This document shows positions 1 to 9,198 of a stretch of DNA of 64,000 nucleotides, in pieces. Position 1 is the first letter of the stretch, and every line of letters starts with the position of its first letter. Origin of the DNA: Stentor roeselii. Taxonomy: Eukaryota; Ciliophora; Heterotrichea; Heterotrichida; Stentoridae. The notes beneath the pieces were generated by a model. The model saw only the letters and a program-made list of their open reading frames with translations, was not told the DNA's origin and ran no database searches. Made by a program: the position numbers and the translations under genes. The stretch lies in the NCBI GenBank assembly GCA_006503475.1, contig RSEH01000021.1, positions 154,336-218,335 of the forward strand, given 5' to 3'.

Positions 1-746
1 TATTCAAAGATTTTCTGCCTTATATAATTACATAAGTTCCTTATATGTGTCTTTGCATCTCTGTTTTACTTATTCATCTGATTACGTATTGTCTAAGATA
101 CTAAAATAATTACAAAATTATTTTACTTATTATGGACTCTTATGTTTTTTACCTATTTTCATCGTTATATATTGTAAACTTATGTTTTTTACCTATTTTC
201 ATCGTTATGAAGATGACTAAATATTTATAAAATTTAACTGGAGTTAAATCTGCCATCTGAACTTTGTGCATGTAGGTAGTTAAAAATATACTAATAAGTC
301 TAAGCAAAAATTATCACTTATATAACATCAATAACTTGTATTAAATTTTATAAATTCGAAATATTCTTATCATGAGCCGAATGGATACCTAATACTTAAA
401 TCGTAAAATTTTCAATTGTTAGTCAACTCAAAAAGTTTTCATCATAAAGTTATATTCCTTTTAAGCAAATAATCGAAGTGCCGAAAAATGTTTTATATAA
501 ATTTCTGAATAAATTTATTATCAATTTTAAATTAAACCAAATTTCAAATAACAAAATTGCACATTGAAAAGCTATCCATAGTGAAAACCCTAAAATTTGT
601 ATTTAGTGCAGGACAAAAGTTTAAACAAAAGGGAAGAAATCATATTATGAATGCGATTCAAATTACTATATAAGATAGCACAACCTGCTTAAATACGTAA
701 CTCTTTAATTGTAACTTAAGAGTTGACTTAATTAATTAACATAAAA
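1..746. other. AT-rich intergenic region with one short direct repeat
   Basis: No convincing coding frame is seen on either strand. The one clear structure is a direct repeat of about 30 bp at 139-168 and 179-208. The last stretch before the ATG at 747 is very AT-rich, as before most genes here, and presumably holds the promoter and a short 5' UTR. A gene that ends upstream of the window cannot be excluded. Confidence 0.6.
139..208. repeat. Tandem direct repeat, 30 bp unit, 40 bp period
   Basis: A 30-bp unit beginning cttatgttttttacc is present at 139-168 and again, identical by eye, at 179-208, separated by a 10-bp AT-rich spacer. Nothing suggests a coding role. It is probably a recent local duplication. 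Confidence 0.85.
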
Positions 747-2903
747 ATGTCTTTAGTATCTAATCTAGCTGTACAAGATTCAAACCTGATGACCAATCCA
801 GAAAAATTGTTTGAAAATGAAGAAGAATTCAAGAAGACCCTTCACAAATCTGCTCTTTCATCAGATTTTCTACTACAGAATATTCAAGATTTTGAACTCC
901 AGGCGGTTCAAAACATTTCTTTTCATCTTCTCAGAAAAATATTTAAAAATCTCGAGTTGAGCCTATGTCAAGAAGAGGTTCTCCAGGGTTCATCAGACTT
1001 AAATTTTCACATCTTTGAATGTCTTTCAGATCAAAAAACCGAAGACAGAGAATTTTCTGATAGCAGAACAGAATTGATGAAAAATGCATCATTTCTGAAA
1101 GAAGACCAGAATTCAACTATTCCTGATAGTTCCAGCCAAACATCTAAACCAAATAACTCCAAGTCTCTAAGTCCAAAATCATCGAATTCAAAAATTTTAA
1201 ATGAAGATTTTGGACAGGATAACAATGAAAGTTTTTTTTCATTTTCAGATGATTCTGAGTCTTTTACTGTGGTAAGTAAAAAAATATGCGAAGTATTCGA
1301 ACCCTGCACTAAAGAAGAGTTTCTTGCTGAGGTGAAGACATTGAGTGATTTGTGTTTAGTTCAAGAAAAAACTGAACGAAAAATTGTTTTGCCTCAGAGG
1401 AAGAAAGATATTGATTTATGTGAAGTAACTAAAAAAACGATTAAAAAAACCTTTCAACCTCTGATAAAGATATTTCCTTTACCTTGTATTTATTGTGAAG
1501 AAACAATTGTAAAAATTTTTTATATAACTGAACTCACCAGATGTGAACCTTGGATTGCCTTTGAAACAACTTTAAAAACACGATTTTTAGTCCTGTCAAA
1601 ACCCAGTTGTGCACCTCAGAATGTCCTGGAAAAAACAAGCAAAAAGAGCTTCTCTTTTAACCCAATAATCAGAATAGAGCCTATCATAGTTGAAGAAAAA
1701 ACCATTTCGAAACAATTTAATCTTGAGTCAAAAACTAGCTGTGATCCTCTAATTATTACAGAAAAAACTACCGAGAAAATCATTTCAGTCAGCGAAAAAT
1801 GCAGATGCGAGCCTTTGATGATAAGTGAAAAAACTCTAAAGCTTACTTTTTCCATCATCAAAAAAATAAGTTGTGATTGTTTTCTGGTCCATGAAAAAAC
1901 TACAACGAAAAACTTTGAAATTGAGAATAAAAGTGTTACTGAGCCTTGTATTGCTTTTGAAAAAACTAGTAGCAAAACTTTTAAGCCTCTTAAAAAGCAG
2001 ATCTGCGATGTTGATACTGAAAAAAATGAAAAAAGTCTTATTAAAGTGGGGGTTAAAGGTTTATGTGAGGATAATATTTTTATTCAAGAAAAAAATGCGA
2101 AAAACGGCTCCGATGTTTTAATCGAAGTCTGCAAGGAAAGCCAACAATTTGACTTAAATACGGAAAATATTAAACTAGATGAAAAAATTGAAATCGTCCA
2201 AAAAAGCATCCAAAACGAAGCAGAAAGTTCAACTTTTATATATAAACAATCATCGCAGATATTAAGTGAAAAATTCACTGAAAACCTAAATGAAAGCCAG
2301 AATTTTTCTATAAACAATTCAAAAACTTCAAATTATTTATATTCCAACAGCTCTAATGCAGGAAATTCTCAAATCCCTAAAGAAGATCTGAAGTTTTTAA
2401 ATGATTTAAAAAATCAGAGTTGTTCAAGCCACTCCTCAAGTGAAAATGCAATATCTCATCAATTCGAATCAAATCTTCCCTTAAAACTGTTAAAAAATCA
2501 CCCATTCAATGAAACCTTCAAATCTTCCACTGAAAAAAACTCTGATTCCTCCAACGATCACCTCTTTTCAATAAATAAAAATAAACTCCCTGAAACAAAA
2601 GACAAATCTTTCAACAGTTTCACAGACATCGACCCAGTTCGATCAATCTTCCTAGAACCTCCTGAAAAAAACCCAAGTCCCTTTCAAGCTACCTTCGAAA
2701 GTAATTTTCACGAAAGTATCTTCGAGTCCGAATTCGAATTTAAATCAAGTTCAATAATCACTTCCAGCAACTCATCAGAAATAATAAAAATTTCCACATC
2801 CGACTTCATATTGATCCCTCAATCAAGCCCATCCTTAAAATCCAATATACTCCCCTACGAAGAACTAAAAAGTGAAAGTGAAGACGATTTCGAGCTAATC
2901 TAA
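747..2903 (+). CDS. Hypothetical 718-aa protein with ten 22-residue tandem repeats
   Basis: I recognise no known domain family. From residue 206 to about 423 the protein is made of ten consecutive units of 22 residues. Consensus: x-E-K-T-x-x-K-x-F at the start, then a hydrophobic/basic stretch, then Cys-x-Pro near the end (for example EEKTISKQF and SCDPLII). The units keep register with no indels until the tenth; two weaker units follow. The flanks (about 1-200 and 430-718) are Ser/Asn/Lys/Glu-rich and probably disordered. There is no signal peptide or membrane segment. The alternating hydrophobic pattern within units suggests short beta strands. Composition and style resemble the giant repeat protein at 16074-21398, so the two may belong to one lineage-specific class. 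The start is the first ATG after an AT-rich leader. Confidence 0.8.
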   Translation: MSLVSNLAVQDSNLMTNPEKLFENEEEFKKTLHKSALSSDFLLQNIQDFELQAVQNISFHLLRKIFKNLELSLCQEEVLQGSSDLNFHIFECLSDQKTEDREFSDSRTELMKNASFLKEDQNSTIPDSSSQTSKPNNSKSLSPKSSNSKILNEDFGQDNNESFFSFSDDSESFTVVSKKICEVFEPCTKEEFLAEVKTLSDLCLVQEKTERKIVLPQRKKDIDLCEVTKKTIKKTFQPLIKIFPLPCIYCEETIVKIFYITELTRCEPWIAFETTLKTRFLVLSKPSCAPQNVLEKTSKKSFSFNPIIRIEPIIVEEKTISKQFNLESKTSCDPLIITEKTTEKIISVSEKCRCEPLMISEKTLKLTFSIIKKISCDCFLVHEKTTTKNFEIENKSVTEPCIAFEKTSSKTFKPLKKQICDVDTEKNEKSLIKVGVKGLCEDNIFIQEKNAKNGSDVLIEVCKESQQFDLNTENIKLDEKIEIVQKSIQNEAESSTFIYKQSSQILSEKFTENLNESQNFSINNSKTSNYLYSNSSNAGNSQIPKEDLKFLNDLKNQSCSSHSSSENAISHQFESNLPLKLLKNHPFNETFKSSTEKNSDSSNDHLFSINKNKLPETKDKSFNSFTDIDPVRSIFLEPPEKNPSPFQATFESNFHESIFESEFEFKSSSIITSSNSSEIIKISTSDFILIPQSSPSLKSNILPYEELKSESEDDFELI
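1362..2021 (+). repeat. 66-bp coding repeat, ten units (22 aa each)
   Basis: Units begin at residues 206, 228, 250, 272, 294, 316, 338, 360, 382 and 404 of the surrounding protein. The repeat is clear at protein level but diverged in DNA, so the array is old and held under selection for register rather than freshly amplified. Confidence 0.85.
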
Positions 2904-2933
2904 ATAATTTAACTTCTAATCTTTCTTAATTAC

Positions 2934-4934
2934 CTAAAGTGGCTGACTATAAAGATCCTTAAGTACTTCCTCATACTTGATCTTCGCCTGATGTCTCATC
3001 AACTTCTGCGTTGGGGTGAGTAAATCATCAGGTGTCCAAGCAACAGGTTCCAAATGAATCTTCTTAACGATCTCAAAGCCATGAAGCTTCTCCTCTTTGC
3101 CCAGGCGGGTCATTTCTTCATAGATTTTTTCCTTTAATCTCGGGTCTGCGCAGATGTCTTTGAAACTAGTTTCATTTGCAATGCCGACTTGAGGAGCCCA
3201 GTGCTGTCTGATGAACGCTTCATCAGGCACGACTATCCCGACGAGGTAGTATTGGAAGCTGTCTCCATATACGAAGATTTGAGAAATGAAGTAACTCTTA
3301 GTATATGCGATTTCAATCTTTTCAGCTGCCACGTATTCACCTTGGGCTAGTTTGAAGAAGTTCTTCTTACGGTCTATTATCTTTAAGGCACCTTTGTAGG
3401 GAAGAATCACTCCAACGTCACCCGTGTGAAGCCAGCCTTCTTCGTCTATTGTTTCAGCTGTTTGCTCGGGAAGTTTGAAGTAACCTTGGAAGACTGTTGG
3501 GCCTCTGAAACAGATCTCACCTCTTGGAGTTGGTCTGCCTTGATCGTCAACGTCGGTGCTTAAGTAGTTCATGTCGGGAACGTCGTTTAATTTTAACTCG
3601 ATTGTTGGAACTGGACCTCCAATAATTCCAGCATAATTCTCATAAGAATGAGTCAAAACACTTCCAGCACAAGTTTCAGTTTGTCCATATCCCTCCAAAA
3701 ACGAAGCAGAAAAAGCAATTCTCAAAAGTTTAAGTACCTCTGCCGCGATAGGAGCAGATCCAGTAACCATAATCCTAACCCTTCCTCCTAAAATAAACTT
3801 AAGTTTTCCAAACACCATGTTATCCGCAAAGTGATGAGTAGTAGATCCAGTCTTATTAAAGTGATTATCTTTCAACTCAATGCACTTCTTAATAATTTCA
3901 GCTCTGGGGCCTTTAGCAGCTGAGAACATCTGATTAATAGTATCATAAAACCTATTGAAAAGTCTTGGAACAGAGATAAAAACAGTAGGTTTTAAAGCTG
4001 TCAAGTCATCTCTAAGTTTAGTGACATCTCCAGCGAAGAATCCAACAGCAGCTCCTTCAGACAAGACCATGTGAACCATGAGTCTATCAAACATATGAGC
4101 CAAGGGGAGATACGAGATGTAAGTATCCGTTGAAAGTATTTTAAGATGAGTGCGAGAGACTCCAGCAATTGTACTGACCATGTTTCTATGAGAGATAATC
4201 GCTCCTTTTGACTTTCCAGTAGTTCCTGAAGTATAACAAATAGTGAACCAATCATCAGGGGTAGGAGGATGCTCCTGTCCTTCAGGGTGCAAGTTCTCAA
4301 GTTCAGCCAATGAATGAACTTCAAGTCCTTGTTCCTTTGCAGCAGTTCTTAATTCCTCAGAGGCATTATCAGAGGTAAACACGTAATGAAGAGACTTCAC
4401 CAAACCTTGTCCCTTCAGCTTGATCAGGTTTTTCGCGAGGTACTCAGGGCAAAATATTCCTTTCATCTGAGTCTGGTCAACAATCATGTCAATAGTGTCA
4501 GCCTGCTGAGTGTCGTACATCGGAACTGAAGTGATTCCTTGAGACATCAAAGCCAAATCAGCCACGAGCCACTCATGTCTGTTCTTTGAGTAAATTCCGA
4601 CAAAGGATCTTCCTTCAACTTCTCGATGATGAAGTCCGAGTTTCTCTAGTCCAAAGCCGACTTTTCTAGAAGTTTCTCTCAGCTGAGAATAAGTACTCCA
4701 GACGTATTCACCGAGTTTTCCGTCTTCTAATACACGTCTCTGGCCTGAAGCGTTTGATGAACCGTGAGTCGCTGCTGAGTTCGCGAAACTTTCGTGAAGA
4801 GTCACTCCTCCTGAGGTTATTTGGGCGTCAAAGTTACCTTCAGGATTTCGGAAGATTCCTGTATTGCCTGGCTTGGCTGAGTCTGGCACTTCGACTGTAT
4901 ACCTTGCGTCAGTGATTGAATTTACTCCACCCAT
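2934..4934 (-). CDS. Long-chain acyl-CoA synthetase (ACSL type)
   Basis: This is an ATP-dependent fatty acid-CoA ligase that activates long-chain fatty acids for lipid synthesis or beta-oxidation. The 666-aa protein has the AMP-binding motif YTSGTTGKSKG near residue 234, GYGQTET near 413, the WLHTGDVG motif near 497 and DRKKNFFKLAQGEYV near 517. Its length is normal for the eukaryotic ACSL family. No N-terminal membrane anchor is visible. Instead it begins MGGVNS, which fits the N-myristoylation consensus (Gly2, Ser6), so lipid anchoring is possible; this is inference. It ends 30 bp from the stop of the convergent gene at 747-2903. A second adenylate-forming enzyme, of a different subfamily, lies at 10823-12295. 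Confidence 0.95.
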   Translation of the reverse strand: MGGVNSITDARYTVEVPDSAKPGNTGIFRNPEGNFDAQITSGGVTLHESFANSAATHGSSNASGQRRVLEDGKLGEYVWSTYSQLRETSRKVGFGLEKLGLHHREVEGRSFVGIYSKNRHEWLVADLALMSQGITSVPMYDTQQADTIDMIVDQTQMKGIFCPEYLAKNLIKLKGQGLVKSLHYVFTSDNASEELRTAAKEQGLEVHSLAELENLHPEGQEHPPTPDDWFTICYTSGTTGKSKGAIISHRNMVSTIAGVSRTHLKILSTDTYISYLPLAHMFDRLMVHMVLSEGAAVGFFAGDVTKLRDDLTALKPTVFISVPRLFNRFYDTINQMFSAAKGPRAEIIKKCIELKDNHFNKTGSTTHHFADNMVFGKLKFILGGRVRIMVTGSAPIAAEVLKLLRIAFSASFLEGYGQTETCAGSVLTHSYENYAGIIGGPVPTIELKLNDVPDMNYLSTDVDDQGRPTPRGEICFRGPTVFQGYFKLPEQTAETIDEEGWLHTGDVGVILPYKGALKIIDRKKNFFKLAQGEYVAAEKIEIAYTKSYFISQIFVYGDSFQYYLVGIVVPDEAFIRQHWAPQVGIANETSFKDICADPRLKEKIYEEMTRLGKEEKLHGFEIVKKIHLEPVAWTPDDLLTPTQKLMRHQAKIKYEEVLKDLYSQPL

Positions 4935-5617
4935 TTTTATAAGCGAAGGAGAAATATTTAGGAAGAATAGTCTGATGGGATTAGAAAGGAATAAGAGTGG
5001 ATTTTGGTTTTTTGGGTTGCTATGATGGGCTTGGAAAGAAAGGGGATATGGATTTGATGAGATTTTTGAGATAGGTGGTCTTTGGGTAGTTGTTGAATTA
5101 TTTAAAACGACAAGAAAAGAATGAGAAATGGCTGGATTTAGAAATTTTACGTCGAGATTAGAACTTTAGTGACTTATGTTTGGGGAGTTTGAATGATTTA
5201 GGGAATAATATTTAGTTGTAAGGTCGTAGAAGCCATTCTAGAATAAAGTTGTTTTACAATTGATGGAAAAGATGTAGAACCTTGTTGTATTAGGAAGAAA
5301 AGGTTTGGTATAATAATAACTTGTTTTCTTGAATTTTGATTAACTTGATACTAATTATCGATAGATTATTATGACAAGCTGAAATCTAATGAATTATCTA
5401 TTTCACCTTATATTTAATCAATCAACCCTATATGAATTCTTTCCAGAAAACTTATCAAAATTATAATAATAACTTATTTTCTTGAATTTTGATTAACTTG
5501 ATACTAATTATCGATAGATTATCATTACAACCTGAAATCTGATGAATTATCTATTTTTACCTTTATTTAATCAACTCAACCCAGTTTGAATTCTTTCCAG
5601 ACAACTTATCTAAATAA
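4935..5617. other. Intergenic region containing a 153-bp tandem duplication
   Basis: This 683-bp spacer separates the ACSL start from the next plus-strand gene. It holds promoters for both divergent genes. The half nearest 5618 is an imperfect tandem duplication (5309-5614). No coding frame or RNA gene is seen. Confidence 0.7.
5309..5614. repeat. Tandem duplication, two copies of about 153 bp
   Basis: Copy 1 (5309-5461) and copy 2 (5462-5614) both start tataataataactt. Both continue through cttgaattttgattaactt and actaattatcgatagatta and end in gaattctttccaga. The copies differ by scattered substitutions and small indels. Copy 2 ends 3 bp before the ATG at 5618, so the promoter and 5' leader of that gene have been duplicated. 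Confidence 0.9.
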
Positions 5618-7006
5618 ATGGCGAAGGTGTTAAAAACCTTAGAAATTTTAACTATTAGTTCCAGCAAGTATCACAAACGTCTATCAGAGTGTTTTTCGGC
5701 TTCCCACTCATCTTCAAGTCTTTCCTCCTCAATAAAACTTCCAGCAAAGCGAATTGAGGAGATCCAAGAGCTTCTTTCAAACTTGAAATCCAACGACGAG
5801 CAGTTTTTTTCCCTATGCAGATCAGAAAGTCTTTCAAACTTATCCCTTCCATTGCTCAACTTAAAAAAAAGCCTAACCACGGTAAAGTTTTTCGTTTCCG
5901 AGAACATAAAACACGTGAAAAAAGACCTCTCAACAATATCAACAATTCTCAAAGAATTCAAAGAAAGATGCCAAAAAAACTTCCTCGAGTTCCTAAAAAG
6001 TCTCGACCTAGACCTAAGAAAAGCTTTAAAACCATTAGTTCCAGTGAAAGTTCTTCAAGAACAACTGAAATTCTGTCCAATAAACCCAGAACGTTTATTA
6101 AACTCTTTGCGTTCAGCGCCAGTAGAAGAAGAAAAAGATCTAAATTCAACAGTAGACAAGCTGAACAACCACATTCAGCTTTTGATTAACACCCTGGAAA
6201 CTGTTGCTAAAGACTTGATCGCGATGACACAAGCGACTAGTTCAAAGTACTACGAAATCACTGACCCTCTTTCACTTTACTCAGAGCCTCCTTCGCCTTT
6301 AGCGGCGCCGTTGCCAGATTACTTTAGTTACGACTTGGCCACCCTTGAAGTTCAAGAAGAGCCGAGGTCAGGAATGCAGTTAAGTGAGCAGAGTAAGAAG
6401 AAAATCATGGAAAAACTTAAAAATATCAGCAGTGGAAAGGACTCTTCATGTGAACCTCTACCTGCGAAAAGACTTGCTGAAAGACTTTCAAAGCTTTTTC
6501 AACAGGGTGTTAAAGAAATCGACTTGCTTGGGTGTCTGAAGGAAGAAGGTGTTCCTATCAGTGATCGGGAAAAGATTGTCTTTGATATTATTAACACGGA
6601 AAGGACTTCAGGACTAGATGTTAACCTTGATGATATTATATTAGCTGAAGAAATCGAAAAAAGAGACCATTTTTTCGAAGTCAGTCGAAATGACTATGAA
6701 GATGTCTTGAAAAATATTGAAGGCAAGGAACTCACTGATCGCTTTGAAGACCGCTCACAATTCGGAAGTCTTCAAAGTTCAATCGATGAGAAACTCGTCA
6801 GAGCCACAAGTAAAAAAGAAGTCGGCGAGCGAAAAAAAGCCTTCACCCCTGTAACCCTTTTAAGACCTGAGAACAAAATAAGAAGCAAGTCAAAAATCTC
6901 TCTTCACAACATCAAAGTAAAAAACATAACACCCAGTAAACTTCCTAAAAGCCAACCAAAACGATCGAACACGCCAGGATTAAAGAAAAAGAAAAAAAAC
7001 AGTTAG
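5618..7006 (+). CDS. Hypothetical coiled-coil protein, 462 aa
   Basis: I recognise no family. The N-terminal half (about 30-220) is rich in Leu/Lys/Glu helices likely to form coiled coils. A Pro-rich linker around 228-245 (SEPPSPLAAPLPDY) follows. A second helical block (about 265-400) is acidic and basic in turn. The last 60 residues are strongly basic and Ser/Pro-rich, ending GLKKKKKNS, which would suit binding to microtubules or nucleic acid. There is no signal peptide or membrane span. The next plus-strand gene begins 31 bp downstream, in another frame. Its upstream region is duplicated (5309-5614). Function unknown. Confidence 0.8.
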   Translation: MAKVLKTLEILTISSSKYHKRLSECFSASHSSSSLSSSIKLPAKRIEEIQELLSNLKSNDEQFFSLCRSESLSNLSLPLLNLKKSLTTVKFFVSENIKHVKKDLSTISTILKEFKERCQKNFLEFLKSLDLDLRKALKPLVPVKVLQEQLKFCPINPERLLNSLRSAPVEEEKDLNSTVDKLNNHIQLLINTLETVAKDLIAMTQATSSKYYEITDPLSLYSEPPSPLAAPLPDYFSYDLATLEVQEEPRSGMQLSEQSKKKIMEKLKNISSGKDSSCEPLPAKRLAERLSKLFQQGVKEIDLLGCLKEEGVPISDREKIVFDIINTERTSGLDVNLDDIILAEEIEKRDHFFEVSRNDYEDVLKNIEGKELTDRFEDRSQFGSLQSSIDEKLVRATSKKEVGERKKAFTPVTLLRPENKIRSKSKISLHNIKVKNITPSKLPKSQPKRSNTPGLKKKKKNS

Positions 7007-7037
7007 TTTCTGTTAATCTAATCAAATTTTACTATTA

Positions 7038-8069
7038 ATGAACGACTCCCAACGGCCTCCAATGGCTTCGAAACCTTCAAAAGTTTCTCAATTTTCACTG
7101 GGGACTGACAAGATCAAGTTGACGACTGAGTCTTCTCACAACTATCGTCACCATCAACTGCAACTTGATTCTCCCTCATCTAACAAAAAAGACATAAAAG
7201 CCTCTCATTTCACTTTCGGAAGCTTTGCCCAGAACTACTCAACAACTGCTTCAACTGCCTTTGAATTTCCACAGTCTTCCTTAAGAGAGTCCTGCAAGAC
7301 TCCTAGCAAAAATATTCACTTCGGAAATGAAAAAGTGAAGAAAATTTCAATGGTTCAGTCAGAGTTCACTGCAAAGCCTTCAAACATGTCAGGACAACTT
7401 GAGTCATTCGCGATTAAAGCAAGTCAAGACAACAGTCATTTTTCGTTTGGAAGCTTTCAAAATGATTACCAGTCAACAAACAGGGACTATCGTGCTTTTT
7501 CTTCGACTCCTACTAGAAAAGGAGAAAATTTTAACAACTCGGTTTCAGTGGTTCTTGGAAATTTTAAAGGAAGTCTTAAGACTGAAATGCAGGAAATGTT
7601 TAAAGGGAAAGAAAAAGAAAGGAACTCTAGTCAACAGGCGAATAGGTCTTTTTATATGAAACAGGCTAATTTTTTACTTGGGACTTGTAAAGAAACAACT
7701 ACTGCTACGTCGAAAGAGGCTTATAAAGGAGAGCAGATTAATAATAGGGAAACGGCTCAGGATTTACCTGCAAGGAAGAATAATGTGGTACTTGGAAAGG
7801 ATGTGAGAAAATGGCACTCGTCGTATCAGAAGGCTTTTGATGAAAAAGAAGTACCTTGCAATGGGAAAATCGTCACTTCTAAAAAAAATAACTTCGACTT
7901 GGGATATCATAATGAACGGCAACTTACTATTGCTCAAGAAAGCTTTTCTATAAAGACTTATGAAAATACTGCTAAGATTGTAAGACCGGAGATGATTTAT
8001 TTGGGAGCTTATAAAAATCCTTTCAAGACTGGAAATTCTGCTTATGGGGCGAGTTTACCGAAAGTATGA
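7038..8069 (+). CDS. Repeat protein of axonemal type (SAXO5/PPP1R32-like)
   Basis: The 343-aa protein carries about nine spaced copies of a short motif: an aromatic-x-hydrophobic-Gly core followed about ten residues later by T/S-rich sequence and an aromatic. Examples are SQFSLGTDKIKLTTE, SHFTFGSF, SHFSFGSFQNDYQST, ANFLLGTCKETT, NVVLGKDVRKWHSSYQKAF, NNFDLGY and MIYLGAYKNPFKTG. Repeats of this kind, F-x-L-G-x-D followed by T-T and an aromatic, occur in SAXO5/TEX45 and PPP1R32-type proteins that bind inside or on ciliary microtubules. Family placement is inference from the motif alone. There are no enzymatic motifs or membrane segments. It follows the 5618 gene by 31 bp on the same strand. Confidence 0.75.
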   Translation: MNDSQRPPMASKPSKVSQFSLGTDKIKLTTESSHNYRHHQLQLDSPSSNKKDIKASHFTFGSFAQNYSTTASTAFEFPQSSLRESCKTPSKNIHFGNEKVKKISMVQSEFTAKPSNMSGQLESFAIKASQDNSHFSFGSFQNDYQSTNRDYRAFSSTPTRKGENFNNSVSVVLGNFKGSLKTEMQEMFKGKEKERNSSQQANRSFYMKQANFLLGTCKETTTATSKEAYKGEQINNRETAQDLPARKNNVVLGKDVRKWHSSYQKAFDEKEVPCNGKIVTSKKNNFDLGYHNERQLTIAQESFSIKTYENTAKIVRPEMIYLGAYKNPFKTGNSAYGASLPKV

Positions 8070-8214
8070 AATCTTGAATGTTGATTAACTTACATTGAAA
8101 ATAACTAAGTCTTTAAGAAATCCAAATTCAAAAAATAATCCTAAAATTCAACAAAGAATTCTAAAATCCAACAAATATCCTTCTTCTCATTCATAATTTC
8201 CAATCCTTATCTTA

Positions 8215-9171
8215 TTACCCCTTAAAAAACTCAATCTCAACAAAGTTCTCAATATTAACCCTGCATATGGGGCAAAAGTTCATATCAATACAAGTGCTAC
8301 AAACGACAATATGATGACAAGGTTTGATTAAAATATTCCTCTTGTTAACAAGACAAATAATGCACTCATCAATTCGCGCTTCTCCAACATCTTTCTTTTT
8401 TTTTTCCTTTGAGAATATTTTAAGCTGTCCAGTTCGACATCTGTAAAAAATTCCAATCATAAGCATGACCAAAACACTTGAAGCCAGCAGCTGAAGACTA
8501 AGATTTAACTGATTCCAACGACTCGCCAATTCCACATCAACCCCTGCAGCAAGAGAAGAAGAGACAAGATGAAGGCCGTCTTTATTTCGACTTAAAACAC
8601 CTGAAACCACAACTCGAGAACCTTCAAAAATCGCATTTTCAGTCTTTGTTACTCGAGTCCTGAAGGATAAATCGATTTCTCGTCTGAAAAGACCTAAAAA
8701 AGACTGGCAAAATGACTGGAAAATCTGAGAAAAACCTGAAAAAGGTCGAATTGAGCTGAAATAAACAACTGGTGCTACTACTTTTGTCCTGTCATTTACG
8801 AGGACTCGAAGTGAGTCCTCAGTGCCTTTGACTATGAAAGAGTTCTAAGTATTTTTTACGAGTTTTGTTTGGACTGACTTGTTTCTTCTCCAGTTGTCGA
8901 TCACTGTTGTGTTGATACTGAGAACTACTTGCTTTGGAAGGTTAAATGACTTTTTAATTGTTACTTTTAATGAATGGCCTACTGCTGTTCCTATCACTTT
9001 TACTTGTTTTCCGAGAAATGATGAAGAATTTTTTATTAACTGTTCTACTGTTAAGGGAACTTTTGATAGAACTTTTAGGTATAAATAAGTACAAGCTGCT
9101 GAGGTTATTAGGAAGGAATAGGTCAGAATTTTTGCGGCGTTGTAGGCTTTGTCAAGGATTATCAGGTCCAT
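8215..9171 (-). CDS. MUL1/MAPL-like mitochondrial E3 ubiquitin ligase (two exons)
   Basis: Exon 1 is 9171-8860, a 15-nt intron fills 8859-8845, and exon 2 is 8844-8215, giving 313 aa. Without splicing the frame stops at TAG inside the intron. The spliced protein has a first membrane segment (about 14-35), a middle region where the MULAN/GIDE domain sits in this family, a second membrane segment (about 217-240) and a C-terminal RING. The RING (about 265-299) has the cysteine pattern CIIC, CHH, CSTC, CPIC. This order matches MUL1/MAPL/SP1 ligases, which sit in the outer membrane of mitochondria (or chloroplasts) with the RING in the cytosol. Its start codon lies only 27 bp from that of the divergent gene at 9199, so they share a promoter. 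Confidence 0.85.
8845..8859 (-). other. 15-nt intron (phase 0)
   Basis: On the coding strand it reads GTAAAAAATACTTAG. It has A at position 10 and TAG as an in-frame terminal codon. Removing it joins the membrane-anchor exon to the RING exon of the MUL1-like gene in frame. Confidence 0.9.
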
Positions 9172-9198
9172 TTTATATGATCTTTCAAACTCTTATAA
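9172..9198. promoter_or_regulatory. 27-bp bidirectional spacer between two start codons
   Basis: Only 27 AT-rich bases separate the ATG of the MUL1-like gene (minus strand) from the ATG of the CCDC34-like gene (plus strand). Both promoters and both 5' UTRs must fit here or overlap the opposite gene. TATA-like strings are visible on both strands (tatatga, cttataa). Confidence 0.7.

Noticed and set aside
5815-6189. 124-aa alternative plus-strand frame in the 5618 gene
   Set aside because: Lies wholly within a longer, better-supported frame and is Arg/Lys-rich by frame shift only.
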